Origin: Paraburkholderia fungorum | GTDB taxonomy: Bacteria; Pseudomonadota; Gammaproteobacteria; Burkholderiales; Burkholderiaceae | Reading direction: 5' to 3' | Assembly: GCF_003610895.1 (NCBI RefSeq) | Contig: NZ_MCAS01000025.1 | Coordinates: 36,658 to 100,657 of the forward strand | Length of the DNA stretch: 64,000 nucleotides | Part shown: piece by piece, positions 41,302-50,559 of the stretch | Position numbering within the stretch: position 1 is the first letter of the stretch | Layout of the letters: every line of letters begins with the position of its first letter | Program-made: the position numbers and the translations under genes | Notes under the pieces: generated by a model | The model's database searches: none | The model's input: the letters and a program-made list of their open reading frames with translations, nothing else | What the model was told of the DNA's origin: nothing

Positions 41302-42012
41302 TCAGAAGCCGAGACTCGCCAGCAGATCGTCGACTTGCGACTGGTCCTGCATCACATCCGTCTTGCCTTCCGGGTTGATCTGCGGACCGTTCAGCAGGTG
41401 TTCAGGGCTGCCGGTGGACGACGGCTCGGCCGCCAGCGCCGCCGCATTCGCCGCGAACTGCTCGCGCCGTTCGAGCGCGATGTTCTCGACCAGCACGCCG
41501 AGCAGCTGTTGCTCGATCAGGTACACGACTTCCGTAATCTTCTTGATGACCTGGCCGGTCAGATCCTGGAAGTCCTGCGCCAGCATGATCTCCATCAGCT
41601 GCGCGTTGGTCGCGCCCGTCGCTTCAGGCACGCCGCGCAGAAAGGTGCGCGTGTCGTTCATCAGCGCGCGCACTTCTTCGCGCTCGATCGGCGCTGCGTA
41701 CCATTGCTCCCAGCGCGCGTCGAGCTCACCCGCGTCCTGCTGCAATTGCGTCTGGATCGGCTTGGCGATTTCGATCGACGACAGCACGCGCTCGGCGGCC
41801 TGCTCCGTCATGTTCGCGATGTACTTCAGACGGTCGCGGGCGTCGGGCACGGCTTCCGCCGCGCGCTCGACGTGCTTGTCGAGCCCGAGCTCACGCATTG
41901 AGTCGCGCAGCGTGCGTGTCAGTTGTCCGATACGGGCGAGGATGCGGTCGGACGCGAAGTCGCCGATCTCGTTCGCCGCTTCGGCGCCTTGCGCGTTGGT
42001 CGGCAAATTCAC
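41302..42012 (-). CDS. cheZ: CheY-phosphate phosphatase CheZ
   Basis: 236 residues from GTG 42010-42012, whose GGAG site overlaps the cheY stop; an upstream frame lies within cheY and is rejected. CheZ dephosphorylates CheY-P. The long four-helix-bundle segment includes MLAQDFQDLTGQVIKKITEV, which carries the catalytic Gln (QDLTGQ), and the C-terminal CheY-binding peptide is SQVDDLLASLGF. Last gene of the chemotaxis operon. Confidence 0.96.
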   Translation of the reverse strand: MNLPTNAQGAEAANEIGDFASDRILARIGQLTRTLRDSMRELGLDKHVERAAEAVPDARDRLKYIANMTEQAAERVLSSIEIAKPIQTQLQQDAGELDARWEQWYAAPIEREEVRALMNDTRTFLRGVPEATGATNAQLMEIMLAQDFQDLTGQVIKKITEVVYLIEQQLLGVLVENIALERREQFAANAAALAAEPSSTGSPEHLLNGPQINPEGKTDVMQDQSQVDDLLASLGF

Positions 42013-42013
42013 A

Positions 42014-42409
42014 TCAGCTCCCGGCTTTCGCCATCTTCTCGAGAATCTTGTTGAGCTTCTCGTCGAGCGTCGCGGCCGTAAACGGCTTGACGACATAACC
42101 GCTCGCGCCGGCTTGCGCCGCCGCGATGATGTTTTCCTTCTTCGATTCGGCCGTCACCATCAGCACCGGCAGATGCGTGAGGTTGGCGTCGGCGCGAATT
42201 TCCTTGAGCATGGCCAGACCGTCGAGGTTCGGCATGTTCCAGTCGGAAATCACGAACTCGTAGGTGCCGCTGCGCAAGCGCGCAAGGCCTGCCTGACCGT
42301 CTTCCGCCTCGTCGACGTTCGAGTAGCCGAGCTCTTTGAGCAGGTTGCGGACAATCCGGCGCATCGTCGGAAAGTCGTCAACCACCAGAATCTTCATTCC
42401 CTTATCCAT
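42014..42409 (-). CDS. cheY: chemotaxis response regulator CheY
   Basis: 131 residues. It is the diffusible switch signal to FliM. Receiver landmarks: acidic pair D11/D12, phospho-acceptor D56 (VISDWNMPNLDGL), T/S in MVTAES, and Lys in YVVKPF. It closely follows the E. coli CheY pattern ([20 protein letters not shown]-like start), and its neighbour cheZ supports it as the motor-directed CheY. It is separated from cheB by 177 bp. Confidence 0.97.
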   Translation of the reverse strand: MDKGMKILVVDDFPTMRRIVRNLLKELGYSNVDEAEDGQAGLARLRSGTYEFVISDWNMPNLDGLAMLKEIRADANLTHLPVLMVTAESKKENIIAAAQAGASGYVVKPFTAATLDEKLNKILEKMAKAGS

Positions 42410-42586
42410 TTCATTCCCTTTGCTTAATCCATGATGCGGCGCATGACCGCCAGTTCTATCAGGCTCTTGCGACCGGTGTCAGTGCTATAGCTATCGACCA
42501 GAGTCCGTGCTTTAGCACATTACTCCGGTCCCATGCAAAACACTTACTCCGCCCGCATGCCTGGCGCTCGCCGTCAGGCCCGCGCA

Positions 42587-43684
42587 TCATACCCGCTGTA
42601 CGCGATCACCCATTGCCGACAGACGCGCCATCACGCGGCGGCTCATCTCCGGCAGCGACGCAATTTCGTCCGCCGCGCCGAGCGCAATGGCTTCGCGCGG
42701 CATGCCGAACACGATACAGCTCGCTTCGTCCTGCGCGAGGGTATACGCCCCCGCTTTCCTCATGTCCAGCAGTCCGGCGGCGCCGTCGCGGCCCATCCCG
42801 GTCAGAATCACGCCGACCGCGTTCTTGCCCGCGTGCTGCGCGGCCGAACGGAACAGCACATCCACCGAGGGCCGATGCCGGTTCACGGGCGGCTCGTCCG
42901 ACAAATGAGCAATATAGTTCGCGCCGCTACGTGCCAGCAACAGGTGAGCGTGGCCAGGCGCGATATACGCATGTCCCGGCAGCACGCGCTCGCCGTGCTC
43001 TGCCTCTTTAACGGTAATCCTGCACAAACCATTAAGGCGTTGCGCAAAAGATTTTGTAAAACCCGGCGGCATATGCTGCGCGATCAGCACCGCAGGGGCA
43101 TCCGGCGGCAACGGCACGAGCACTTCGCGGATCGCTTCGGTGCCGCCCGTCGACGCGCCGACGATGATCAGCTTCTCGGTACTGAGCAGCGGATTGTTGA
43201 AGAGCGGCGCGGCGGCGGCAGGCGCATGCGCGGCCTGCGTGGCGGCATGGTGCACCGGCGCGGCCTGGCGCACGCGCGCGCGGGCCGCGGCGCGAATCTT
43301 GTCGGCGAGCTTTTCCGAGTAGTCGAGCATACCGTCGCGAATGCCGACCTTCGGCTTGGTGACGAAGTCGACCGCACCCAGCTCCAGCGCGCGCAGCGTG
43401 ATTTCATTGCCGCGCTCGGTCAGCGACGACACCATCACGACCGGCATCGGCCGCAGGCGCATCAACTTCTCGAGGAAGTCGAGACCGTCCATGCGCGGCA
43501 TTTCGACGTCGAGCGTCAGCACGTCCGGATTGTGTTGCTTGATGAGATCGCGCGCGACCAGCGGGTCGGGTGCGGTCGCCACGACGGTCATGTCCGGCTG
43601 GCCATTGATGATTTCCGTCATCAGGCTGCGAATCAGCGCCGAATCGTCGACACACAGTACTTTGATCTTTTGCACAGCGCTCAC
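42587..43684 (-). CDS. cheB: protein-glutamate methylesterase CheB
   Basis: 365 residues. CheB removes methyl groups from chemoreceptors for adaptation. Receiver domain with D59 phospho-acceptor (VLTLDVEMPRMDGL), then a linker and the esterase domain with VGASTGGTEAIREVL (catalytic Ser), IAQHMPPGFTKSFAQRL (His) and GMGRDGAAGL (Asp). The ATG overlaps the cheD stop as ATGA. Confidence 0.97.
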   Translation of the reverse strand: MSAVQKIKVLCVDDSALIRSLMTEIINGQPDMTVVATAPDPLVARDLIKQHNPDVLTLDVEMPRMDGLDFLEKLMRLRPMPVVMVSSLTERGNEITLRALELGAVDFVTKPKVGIRDGMLDYSEKLADKIRAAARARVRQAAPVHHAATQAAHAPAAAAPLFNNPLLSTEKLIIVGASTGGTEAIREVLVPLPPDAPAVLIAQHMPPGFTKSFAQRLNGLCRITVKEAEHGERVLPGHAYIAPGHAHLLLARSGANYIAHLSDEPPVNRHRPSVDVLFRSAAQHAGKNAVGVILTGMGRDGAAGLLDMRKAGAYTLAQDEASCIVFGMPREAIALGAADEIASLPEMSRRVMARLSAMGDRVQRV

Positions 43685-44451
43685 GCCTCCTCTGTAGTTC
43701 TGGCGTTGTTTGATTTAATCGGGCGCGGGCCGCCGCCGAACAGCTCGATGCGCGGCTTCGGGCTGCCCGCGCCCGCACCGCCGCCCGCTGCGCCGAACAG
43801 TTCGACCCTGGGCCGCGCGGCTGCCGGCGTCGAGAACAACTCGACCCGTTTGCGTGCTGCCGCGAGCCGCTCGGCACGCGCTTCGGCGCTTTGCCGCACG
43901 AGCGCCTGTTCGCGCTCGGCCACGCCCGCTTCCTGCTGCAAGCGCAACTTCTTCACCATCACCTGGCCGGTGCGCGGCATGAAGGCGACCTTGCGCGGGT
44001 GATTTCCCTGCAAATCCTCGGCGACGATGCGGATCTTTTCCAGCGCCAGATAGCGGCGCACGAATTCCGAATTGCGATCGCCGATGTTCATCGTCGTCAT
44101 GCCGGCCAGCACCGCGCCGCCGCCGAACACCTTGGCCTCGAAGCGCTCGCGCCGGCCGCCGGCCTTGATCAGTTCGTTGATCAGCACTTCCATCGCATAC
44201 GCGCCGTAGCGCATCGAATCCGAGGCGGCCTGCGCGACATCCGCGCCGTCGTCGGGCAGCATGAAGTGATTCATGCCGCCGATGCCTGCCGTGCGGTCCT
44301 GAATGCAGGCCGCGACACACGAGCCGAGCACGGTGACGAGCACCATGTCTTCGCTCGTGGTGTAAAACTCGTTCGGCAACAGCTTCACGCCGGGGCGTTG
44401 GAAGTGATTGTCGAAGTACAGATTGCTGGCAATCGGCAGAGTGCTGCTCAT
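43681..44451 (-). CDS. cheD: chemoreceptor glutamine deamidase CheD with repeated C-terminal motif
   Basis: 256 residues. CheD deamidates receptor Gln residues. The catalytic Cys45 (VTVLGSCVAAC) and His62 (GGMNHFMLPD) are 17 residues apart, as in known CheD. The core ends near residue 175; the remaining ~80 residues are a charged helix followed by a tail with three R(V/I)ELF motifs (202-206, 215-219, 234-238) separated by Ala/Gly/Pro. That tail is not part of the standard ~160-200-residue enzyme. Overlaps both cheR and cheB by ATGA. Confidence 0.95.
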   Translation of the reverse strand: MSSTLPIASNLYFDNHFQRPGVKLLPNEFYTTSEDMVLVTVLGSCVAACIQDRTAGIGGMNHFMLPDDGADVAQAASDSMRYGAYAMEVLINELIKAGGRRERFEAKVFGGGAVLAGMTTMNIGDRNSEFVRRYLALEKIRIVAEDLQGNHPRKVAFMPRTGQVMVKKLRLQQEAGVAEREQALVRQSAEARAERLAAARKRVELFSTPAAARPRVELFGAAGGGAGAGSPKPRIELFGGGPRPIKSNNARTTEEA

Positions 44452-45452
44452 GCGGTCACCCCATTCGCGGTAACAGCGGCCGTAGCGGTGGCCGTAGCAT
44501 TGCCCGTGGCGTGGCCCGCATGATTCGACGCACGTGCCGCCGGTGCGCGGCCGCCCGCGTCACGCGTCAGTTCATACACGGTCTGGCCGCGCAGCTTGAA
44601 CGCCTGCGTCACATAGGTGAAGTTTTCCGAGTGGCCGGCAAATAGCAAACCGCCCGATTTCATCAATGGCTCGAAGCGCGCAAGCACCTGCGCCTGGGTC
44701 GGCTTGTCGAAATAGATCATCACGTTGCGGCAGAAAATCGCGTCGAATTGCGAGCGCAACTGGTAATCGCGGTCAGTCAGATTCAGTTGTTCGAAGCGCA
44801 CCATCGCGCGCACCTCGGGCCGTACCTTGACGAGGCCGGCGTGCGCGCCGGTGCCTTTCAGGAAGAAGCGCTTGAGGCGTTCGGGCGACAGGTGCTTCAC
44901 CTGGTCGAACTGATACGTGCCGGCTTCGGCTTTCGCCAGCACCTGCGTGTCGATGTCGGTAGCCAGCACGGTGGCCTGGCGCGCGCCGCTATCGCCGAGC
45001 GCTTCGATCAGCGTCATCGCGATCGAATACGGCTCCTCGCCGGTCGAAGCCGCCGAGCACCACACCGAAACGGGCTGCGCGCGGCGCGGCACGAACTCGG
45101 CGAGAATCGGAAAATGATGGGCTTCGCGAAAGAATGCGGTCAGGTTGGTGGTCAGCGCATTGGTGAACGCTTCCCACTCGGCCGGATCGTTTTCCGCTTC
45201 GAGCAGATCGAGGTACTGCTTGAAGGTCTCGAGGCCACGGGCGCGCAGGCGGCGTGCCAGCCGGCTGTACGCCATGTCGCGCTTGTGATCCGACAGTGAA
45301 ATGCCCGCGCTGCGATGAATCAGATCGCGAATGCGAGCGAAATCCGCCGACGTAAATTCGAAATCCCGTCCTTGCTCGCCGGATCTGGCCGGCTCCGCCC
45401 GCTCGGGACGTGCCCGTGATTGCGGACCTTGCTGTGCGCGCGTTGCGGTCAT
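44448..45452 (-). CDS. cheR: chemotaxis protein methyltransferase CheR
   Basis: 334 residues. CheR methylates receptor glutamates using S-adenosylmethionine. N-terminal helical domain (DFARIRDLIHRSAGISLSDH with KRDMAYSRLARRLRARGLET), then a Rossmann domain with WCSAASTGEEPYSIAM and IFCRNVMIYFDKPTQAQVLA. A charged N-terminal ~30-residue extension and a C-terminal Ala/Thr tail are extra. The 204-bp gap to the receptor gene shows nothing recognisable. Confidence 0.97.
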   Translation of the reverse strand: MTATRAQQGPQSRARPERAEPARSGEQGRDFEFTSADFARIRDLIHRSAGISLSDHKRDMAYSRLARRLRARGLETFKQYLDLLEAENDPAEWEAFTNALTTNLTAFFREAHHFPILAEFVPRRAQPVSVWCSAASTGEEPYSIAMTLIEALGDSGARQATVLATDIDTQVLAKAEAGTYQFDQVKHLSPERLKRFFLKGTGAHAGLVKVRPEVRAMVRFEQLNLTDRDYQLRSQFDAIFCRNVMIYFDKPTQAQVLARFEPLMKSGGLLFAGHSENFTYVTQAFKLRGQTVYELTRDAGGRAPAARASNHAGHATGNATATATAAVTANGVTA

Positions 45453-45656
45453 GTGAGTTCCTGCCTGCGATACGAGCCATCCGGCTTTGGGTCAGAAGAA
45501 TGGCTTCTGCCCAAAGGGATTGAGTTCGCGGGGTCGCGCCCGCCCGCGAGTTCTGCCAACACGCGATCGGCCCGCGACACGCCTTTTAAGCGTGCTTCGA
45601 TGATTCGCCCCTCAGGGAGCGAGATGCCGAATGACCGCATGTCTTCGTGTTACTTC

Positions 45657-47522
45657 CTAGAACGTTTCCCAGTCCGCGTCCGATCCTGCCGTCGCGGCGC
45701 CTGCCGGGGCCGGTCGTGCAGCGGATTCGGATGCGGCGCGGGCCGTCTTCGGTTTGAGAGCGGGTTCGACACGCGCGGTGTCGGCACCATGGTTGGTCAA
45801 AGCCGGTACTGTCTGGCTTGCCGTGTTTGCCGCCTTGCTCGCTGCCGGGTGCGCCGCGCTGTGCGTCAACGCTTGCGACGCCGGCTTTGCAAGCGGCACG
45901 TGCTGGCTGACGCTCGCGCGTGCAACTGCTTGCGGACGGGACGCGGTCACTGCGCTGCGCGTCTGGCTGCCGGCTACTTTCCAGGCGTTCACCACCGCCT
46001 GCAATTGACGCGTCTGCTCTTCGAGCGACGCCGCCGCAGCCGCGGCCTGTTCGACCAGCGCGGCGTTCTGCTGCGTCACCTCGTCCATCTGCACGACCGC
46101 GCGATTGACCTGTTCGATCCCGCCCGACTGTTCTTCGGAAGCCGCGCTGATTTCGCCCATGATGTCGGTCACACGGCGCACCGCCTGCACGATCTCGTCC
46201 ATCGTGGTGCCCGCGCGGCCGACCAGCGCCGAGCCGCTTTGCACCTTGTCGACCGAGTCGCCGATCAGTTCCTTGATTTCCTTCGCGGCGCTGGCGCTGC
46301 GCTGCGCGAGGCTGCGCACTTCGCCCGCGACCACCGCGAAACCGCGGCCCTGTTCGCCGGCGCGCGCGGCTTCGACCGCCGCGTTCAGCGCGAGAATATT
46401 GGTCTGGAATGCGATCCCTTCGATCACGCCGATGATGTCGACGACCTTGTTCGAACTGGTCGCGATGTCCTGCATCGTCGTGACGACCTGATTCACCACG
46501 TCGCCGCCGCGGGTCGCGATGTCCGACGCATTGACGGCCAACTGGCTCGCCTGGCGCGCGTTCTCGGCGTTCTGGCGCACGGTGCCGGTCAGCTGTTCCA
46601 TGCTCGACGCGGTTTCCTGCAGCGAAGCCGCCTGCTGTTCGGTGCGCTGCGAAAGATCGGTGTTGCCCATGGAGATTTCGCGCGCGCCGGTGTCGATCGA
46701 TTCGGTGCTGCTGTGAACCGACTTCACCATCGTGGCGAGGCTTTCCTGCATCCGCTTGATGCCGGAAAACAGGCGGCCGATTTCGTTACGGCTGAATACT
46801 TCGATCGGCTGGGACAAATCGCCCGAGGCCATCCGTTCGAAGCATGCCGTCGCATCATTGAGCGGCTGCACGATCAGGCCGCGCAGTGCGAAACGGATGC
46901 CGACCACCACCAGCAACGCGAGCACGGTGACGGCGATGATCAACGTGGTCATCAGCGAAATGTCCGACTGCGCGCTCGACTGCTGATCCACGGCATGCTG
47001 CTGGAGCGCCTTGACGACCGCGGATGCGGCGTTGTCGTACGAAACGAACCACGGGCTGATTTTCGTATCGGCGATGGCGTGATAAGCCGCCAGATCGTTC
47101 GCCCGCAAGGCGGCGAATTCAGGCTCCATGCCGTCGCGCATCAGCGACGTGCGGCGCGTCACCAGTTCGTCCAGCTGCGCCTGGGTGACGCCGTTCTTCG
47201 GCGTGTCAAGATAGGTCTGCCAGCTCTGGTTGCCCATGCCGTACAGTTCCTGCGCGCGATCGAGAACCTTCTTCGCCTGCTCGGTGTTGCCGGCCGCGCT
47301 CAACGCATTGAAGCGATCCAGCGAGACGCGCGAGCGCAACAGGTACGACGAGGCGTCGTCGAGCGCGTGAATGGCGACCAGGTCGCCGCGCGCGATCCGG
47401 TCGAGCGACCGGCTCGCGTCGTTCAACGCGGTTAGACCCAGCGCGCCGACCACCACGGTCAGCGCGACCAGAATGATCCCCACCATCGTCAACGATGTGC
47501 GAATCGACCACCTGCTCAGCAT
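45657..47522 (-). CDS. methyl-accepting chemotaxis protein
   Basis: 621 residues, enteric Tar/Tsr-like layout. TM1 at about 10-30 (TMVGIILVALTVVVGALGL), periplasmic four-helix-bundle ligand domain (about 31-190), TM2 about 191-212, HAMP, then the signalling domain with the hairpin tip EGIAFQTNILALNAAVEAAR with AGEQGRGFAVVAGEVRSLAQ. The C-terminus is an Ala/Thr linker ending in DWETF, which resembles the NWETF pentapeptide that docks CheR/CheB. Placement next to cheR supports it as the major receptor. Ligand is unknown. Confidence 0.96.
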   Translation of the reverse strand: MLSRWSIRTSLTMVGIILVALTVVVGALGLTALNDASRSLDRIARGDLVAIHALDDASSYLLRSRVSLDRFNALSAAGNTEQAKKVLDRAQELYGMGNQSWQTYLDTPKNGVTQAQLDELVTRRTSLMRDGMEPEFAALRANDLAAYHAIADTKISPWFVSYDNAASAVVKALQQHAVDQQSSAQSDISLMTTLIIAVTVLALLVVVGIRFALRGLIVQPLNDATACFERMASGDLSQPIEVFSRNEIGRLFSGIKRMQESLATMVKSVHSSTESIDTGAREISMGNTDLSQRTEQQAASLQETASSMEQLTGTVRQNAENARQASQLAVNASDIATRGGDVVNQVVTTMQDIATSSNKVVDIIGVIEGIAFQTNILALNAAVEAARAGEQGRGFAVVAGEVRSLAQRSASAAKEIKELIGDSVDKVQSGSALVGRAGTTMDEIVQAVRRVTDIMGEISAASEEQSGGIEQVNRAVVQMDEVTQQNAALVEQAAAAAASLEEQTRQLQAVVNAWKVAGSQTRSAVTASRPQAVARASVSQHVPLAKPASQALTHSAAHPAASKAANTASQTVPALTNHGADTARVEPALKPKTARAASESAARPAPAGAATAGSDADWETF

Positions 47523-47571
47523 CTTGGCGCTCCCTGTTCGATCTGTCTTCTGTAATGACGCGTACCGGTGC

Positions 47572-48120
47572 TCAGGCGCTGAGCGTTTCGATCAGCGCCA
47601 TTTCGCGGCTGGTCATCAGCTTCTCGATGTCCATCAGGATCAGCATGCGGCCGTCCACGGTGCCGAGACCCGTGAGGTACTCGGTGGTCAGCGTCGCGCC
47701 GAATTCCGGCGCCGGCATGATCTGGTCGGTGGCAAGCGTCAGCACGTCCGACACACCGTCCACCACCATCCCGACCACGCGATGCGCGACGTTCAGGATG
47801 ATCACCACCGTCTGGTGGTCGTACTCGACACGGCCCAGATGGAACTTGATGCGCATGTCCACGATCGGCACGATGATGCCGCGTAGATTGATCACGCCCT
47901 TGATGAACTCAGGCGCATTGGCGATCCGCGTCACGTTGTCGTAGCCGCGGATTTCCTGCACCTTGAGAATGTCGATGCCGTACTCTTCGGCGCCGAGCGT
48001 GAAGACGAGGAATTCCTGACCGCCGGCGTCTGCCTGCTGCGCGTCGCGGCGGCCATTCGTACCGCTCGCGTGCGCGACGCTCGAATTGATGGATTGGACT
48101 TCTGCCACGTTAGCCCCCAA
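47572..48120 (-). CDS. cheW: chemotaxis coupling protein CheW
   Basis: 182 residues, typical size. CheW links receptors to CheA. SH3-like core: EFLVFTLGAEEYGIDILKVQ with EIRGYDNVTRIANAPEFIKG, VINLRGIIVPIVDMRIKF, and VGMVVDGVSDVLTLATDQI. It lies between cheA and the mcp gene. Confidence 0.97.
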   Translation of the reverse strand: MGANVAEVQSINSSVAHASGTNGRRDAQQADAGGQEFLVFTLGAEEYGIDILKVQEIRGYDNVTRIANAPEFIKGVINLRGIIVPIVDMRIKFHLGRVEYDHQTVVIILNVAHRVVGMVVDGVSDVLTLATDQIMPAPEFGATLTTEYLTGLGTVDGRMLILMDIEKLMTSREMALIETLSA

Positions 48121-48159
48121 ACGGTTGGGATGAAATGAGTTGAGTGAGTTCTACGAGTG

Positions 48160-50451
48160 TCATGCGAGGCTCATCGCGCCGTGCGCATGGCGCGTTTCGC
48201 GGTTCAGCGCCGCCACGTCCACGATCAGCGCGACACTGCCGTCGCCGAGAATGGTTGCGGCGGAAATGCCGTGCACCTTGCGGTAATTCGTTTCCAGATT
48301 CTTCACGACCACCTGCTGCTGTCCCACCAGTTCGTCGATCAGCATCGCAAAGCGGCGCCCCTCGGTTTGCATGATGGTGACGATGCCTTGCGTCGGTTCC
48401 TGCTTGGCGTCGTCGACCGTGAATACTTCGTGCAGCGCGACGAGCGGCAGATATTCGCCGCGCACGCGCACCACGCGCTCGCCGTTGGCGACCGTGTAGA
48501 TGTCTTCGGAACGCGGTTGCAGCGACTCCATCACGAAGTTCAGCGGCAGAATGAAGATCTCGTTGCCGACCTTCACCGACATGCCGTCGAGAATCGCCAG
48601 CGTGAGCGGCAGGACGATGCGCGTGGTGCTGCCCTTGCCCGCATGCGAGGTGATTTCCACGTGACCACCCATCGACTGGATGTTGCGCTTCACCACGTCC
48701 ATGCCGACGCCGCGGCCGGAGACGTCCGTGACCTGCTCGGCCGTCGAAAAACCCGGCAGGAAGATCAGGTTCCAGACTTCTTCGTCGGTCATGCTTTCGC
48801 TGACCTGCATGCCCTGCTTCGCGGCCTTCGCGAGAATCTTGTCGCGGCGCAAGCCGGCTCCGTCGTCGCTCACTTCGATGACGATGTTGCCGCCATGGTG
48901 AGCCGCCGACAGCACCAGCTGGCCGGTCGCGTCCTTACCCGCCGCACGCCGCGCTTCCACGGTTTCAATGCCGTGGTCGAGACTGTTGCGCACAAGGTGG
49001 GTCAACGGATCGATGATCCGTTCGATCAGGCTCTTGTCGAGTTCGGTCGCCTGACCGAAGGTGACGAGCTCCACTTCCTTGCCGAGTTTCGCCGCCAGAT
49101 CGCGCACCAGACGCGGGAAGCGGCTGAATACGTAATCCATCGGCATCATGCGGATCGACATCACGGCTTCCTGCAGATCGCGGGCGTTGCGCTCGAGTTG
49201 CGCCATGCCGTTGAAGAGCCGGTCGTGCAGGGCTGGATCGAACGTGCTGGTGGTCTCGGCCAACATCGCCTGCGTAATCACAAGTTCGCCGACCAGGTTG
49301 ATCAGCTGATCGACCTTCTCGACGCCAACGCGAATCGAGCTGCCTTCCGCGCCGCCTGCCGCCGCGGCCGGACGACCGCCTGCCTTGCGGTCCTGCTCGG
49401 CGGGCGCTGCGGCGCCCGCTGCCGCGCTTGCTGCCGGTGCGCTGCTCGCCGCGGGTGCCGGCGCGGCGGACGCCGGGCTCGTTGCAGGCGAGGCGGTATC
49501 GAACAGCCCGTGCGTGGCTGCGGCTTGAGCGGGCGCAGCGGTGTGGGCCGCCGGTGCCGACGATGCTGCGCGCTCCGCCTGTGCTGCTTGTGCCGTCTGT
49601 GCTGCTTGCGCCGGTGTCGAATCGGCAGCGTCGGGCGTTCCAGGTTCGCCTTGCTGCGTCTCGTCTGCCGGCGCGGTGCCACGGCTGATCGAAATCTGAC
49701 TTTCGTCGATCACGAAACAGCACACGGCGGTAATGTCATCGGAGGTCACATCGGTCTGGAGCCACAGCGTCAATTCGCCGCCGCCCTTGACCTGCCCGAC
49801 GATGTTGCCCAGGTTGCCTAGCTCTTCGGCCAGCAGTTCCTGGTCCTTCTCACCTACGCCCCGTAGCGTAATTTTCAGATGGGGGCCGGCGTCGCCGCCG
49901 GCGCCCGCAGCTTGCCCGGTCTGTGCCGGTTCGCCGTCAGTCCATTCCCCTGCCGCCTGCACTGCCTGTTCGACGACATGCTCGGGCGGCGTGCCGCCTT
50001 GAGCGGCCGTTGGCGCTTCCACCTGCGCGGCGGGTGCTGCGGCTGGCGCGGCGTCGAAGCGGCTTTCCGCATGCAACTGCTCGAGCTTCGCGCAGATCGC
50101 CTTGGCGACGGCCGCATCCGGCTCGGCGCTCGCGCGATAGTCGGCGAGCTGCCCCGACAACACGTCCTTGGTTTCGAGGAACGTGTCGATCATGTCCTTG
50201 CGCAGCACGAGTTCGTTATTGCGTGCGCGGTCGAGCAGCGATTCGAGAATGTGGGTCGTCTCGGTCAGCGCGGTAAAGCCGAACGTCGCCGCGCCGCCCT
50301 TGATCGAATGCGCCGCGCGGAAAATTGCCGCGAGGTCTTCCGGGTCCGGGTGAGCGATATCCAGATTGAGCAGCAACTGCTCCATCTGCGCGAGCAGTTC
50401 ATCCGCTTCGTCGAAGAACGTCTGATAGAACTGAGTGATGTCGAGTGTCAT
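48160..50451 (-). CDS. cheA: chemotaxis histidine kinase CheA
   Basis: 763 residues. CheA is the cytoplasmic kinase of receptor arrays. P1 Hpt domain with phospho-accepting His48 (AIFRAAHSIKGGAATF); P2 CheY-binding domain (about 205-265); an Ala/Pro/Ser-rich linker (about 270-370); P3 dimerisation; P4 HATPase with LVRNSLDHGIE (N box), DDGAGL and GRGVGMDVVKRNIQ; P5 CheW-like C-terminus. It is larger than E. coli CheA because of the linker. Confidence 0.97.
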   Translation of the reverse strand: MTLDITQFYQTFFDEADELLAQMEQLLLNLDIAHPDPEDLAAIFRAAHSIKGGAATFGFTALTETTHILESLLDRARNNELVLRKDMIDTFLETKDVLSGQLADYRASAEPDAAVAKAICAKLEQLHAESRFDAAPAAAPAAQVEAPTAAQGGTPPEHVVEQAVQAAGEWTDGEPAQTGQAAGAGGDAGPHLKITLRGVGEKDQELLAEELGNLGNIVGQVKGGGELTLWLQTDVTSDDITAVCCFVIDESQISISRGTAPADETQQGEPGTPDAADSTPAQAAQTAQAAQAERAASSAPAAHTAAPAQAAATHGLFDTASPATSPASAAPAPAASSAPAASAAAGAAAPAEQDRKAGGRPAAAAGGAEGSSIRVGVEKVDQLINLVGELVITQAMLAETTSTFDPALHDRLFNGMAQLERNARDLQEAVMSIRMMPMDYVFSRFPRLVRDLAAKLGKEVELVTFGQATELDKSLIERIIDPLTHLVRNSLDHGIETVEARRAAGKDATGQLVLSAAHHGGNIVIEVSDDGAGLRRDKILAKAAKQGMQVSESMTDEEVWNLIFLPGFSTAEQVTDVSGRGVGMDVVKRNIQSMGGHVEITSHAGKGSTTRIVLPLTLAILDGMSVKVGNEIFILPLNFVMESLQPRSEDIYTVANGERVVRVRGEYLPLVALHEVFTVDDAKQEPTQGIVTIMQTEGRRFAMLIDELVGQQQVVVKNLETNYRKVHGISAATILGDGSVALIVDVAALNRETRHAHGAMSLA

Positions 50452-50559
50452 GCCTGGGTCACCGCGAGAGTTCCTGTCTAGGCTTGGGCTGCCGTGCCGC
50501 CGCGTCGAAAGCTTCTATAACTTGTCTAAAAGTGGCGCTTATGGGGTGCCTGTCGGCGC

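Noticed and set aside
42480..42540. sigma-28-like site upstream of cheY (TAAAGCAC ... GTCGATAG on the minus strand)
   Set aside because: Spacing between TAAA and the -10 is about three bases short of the FliA optimum.
45449..45640. 63-residue minus-strand frame in the cheR-mcp gap
   Set aside because: No family pattern, no good ribosome site, and composition like non-coding GC-rich DNA.
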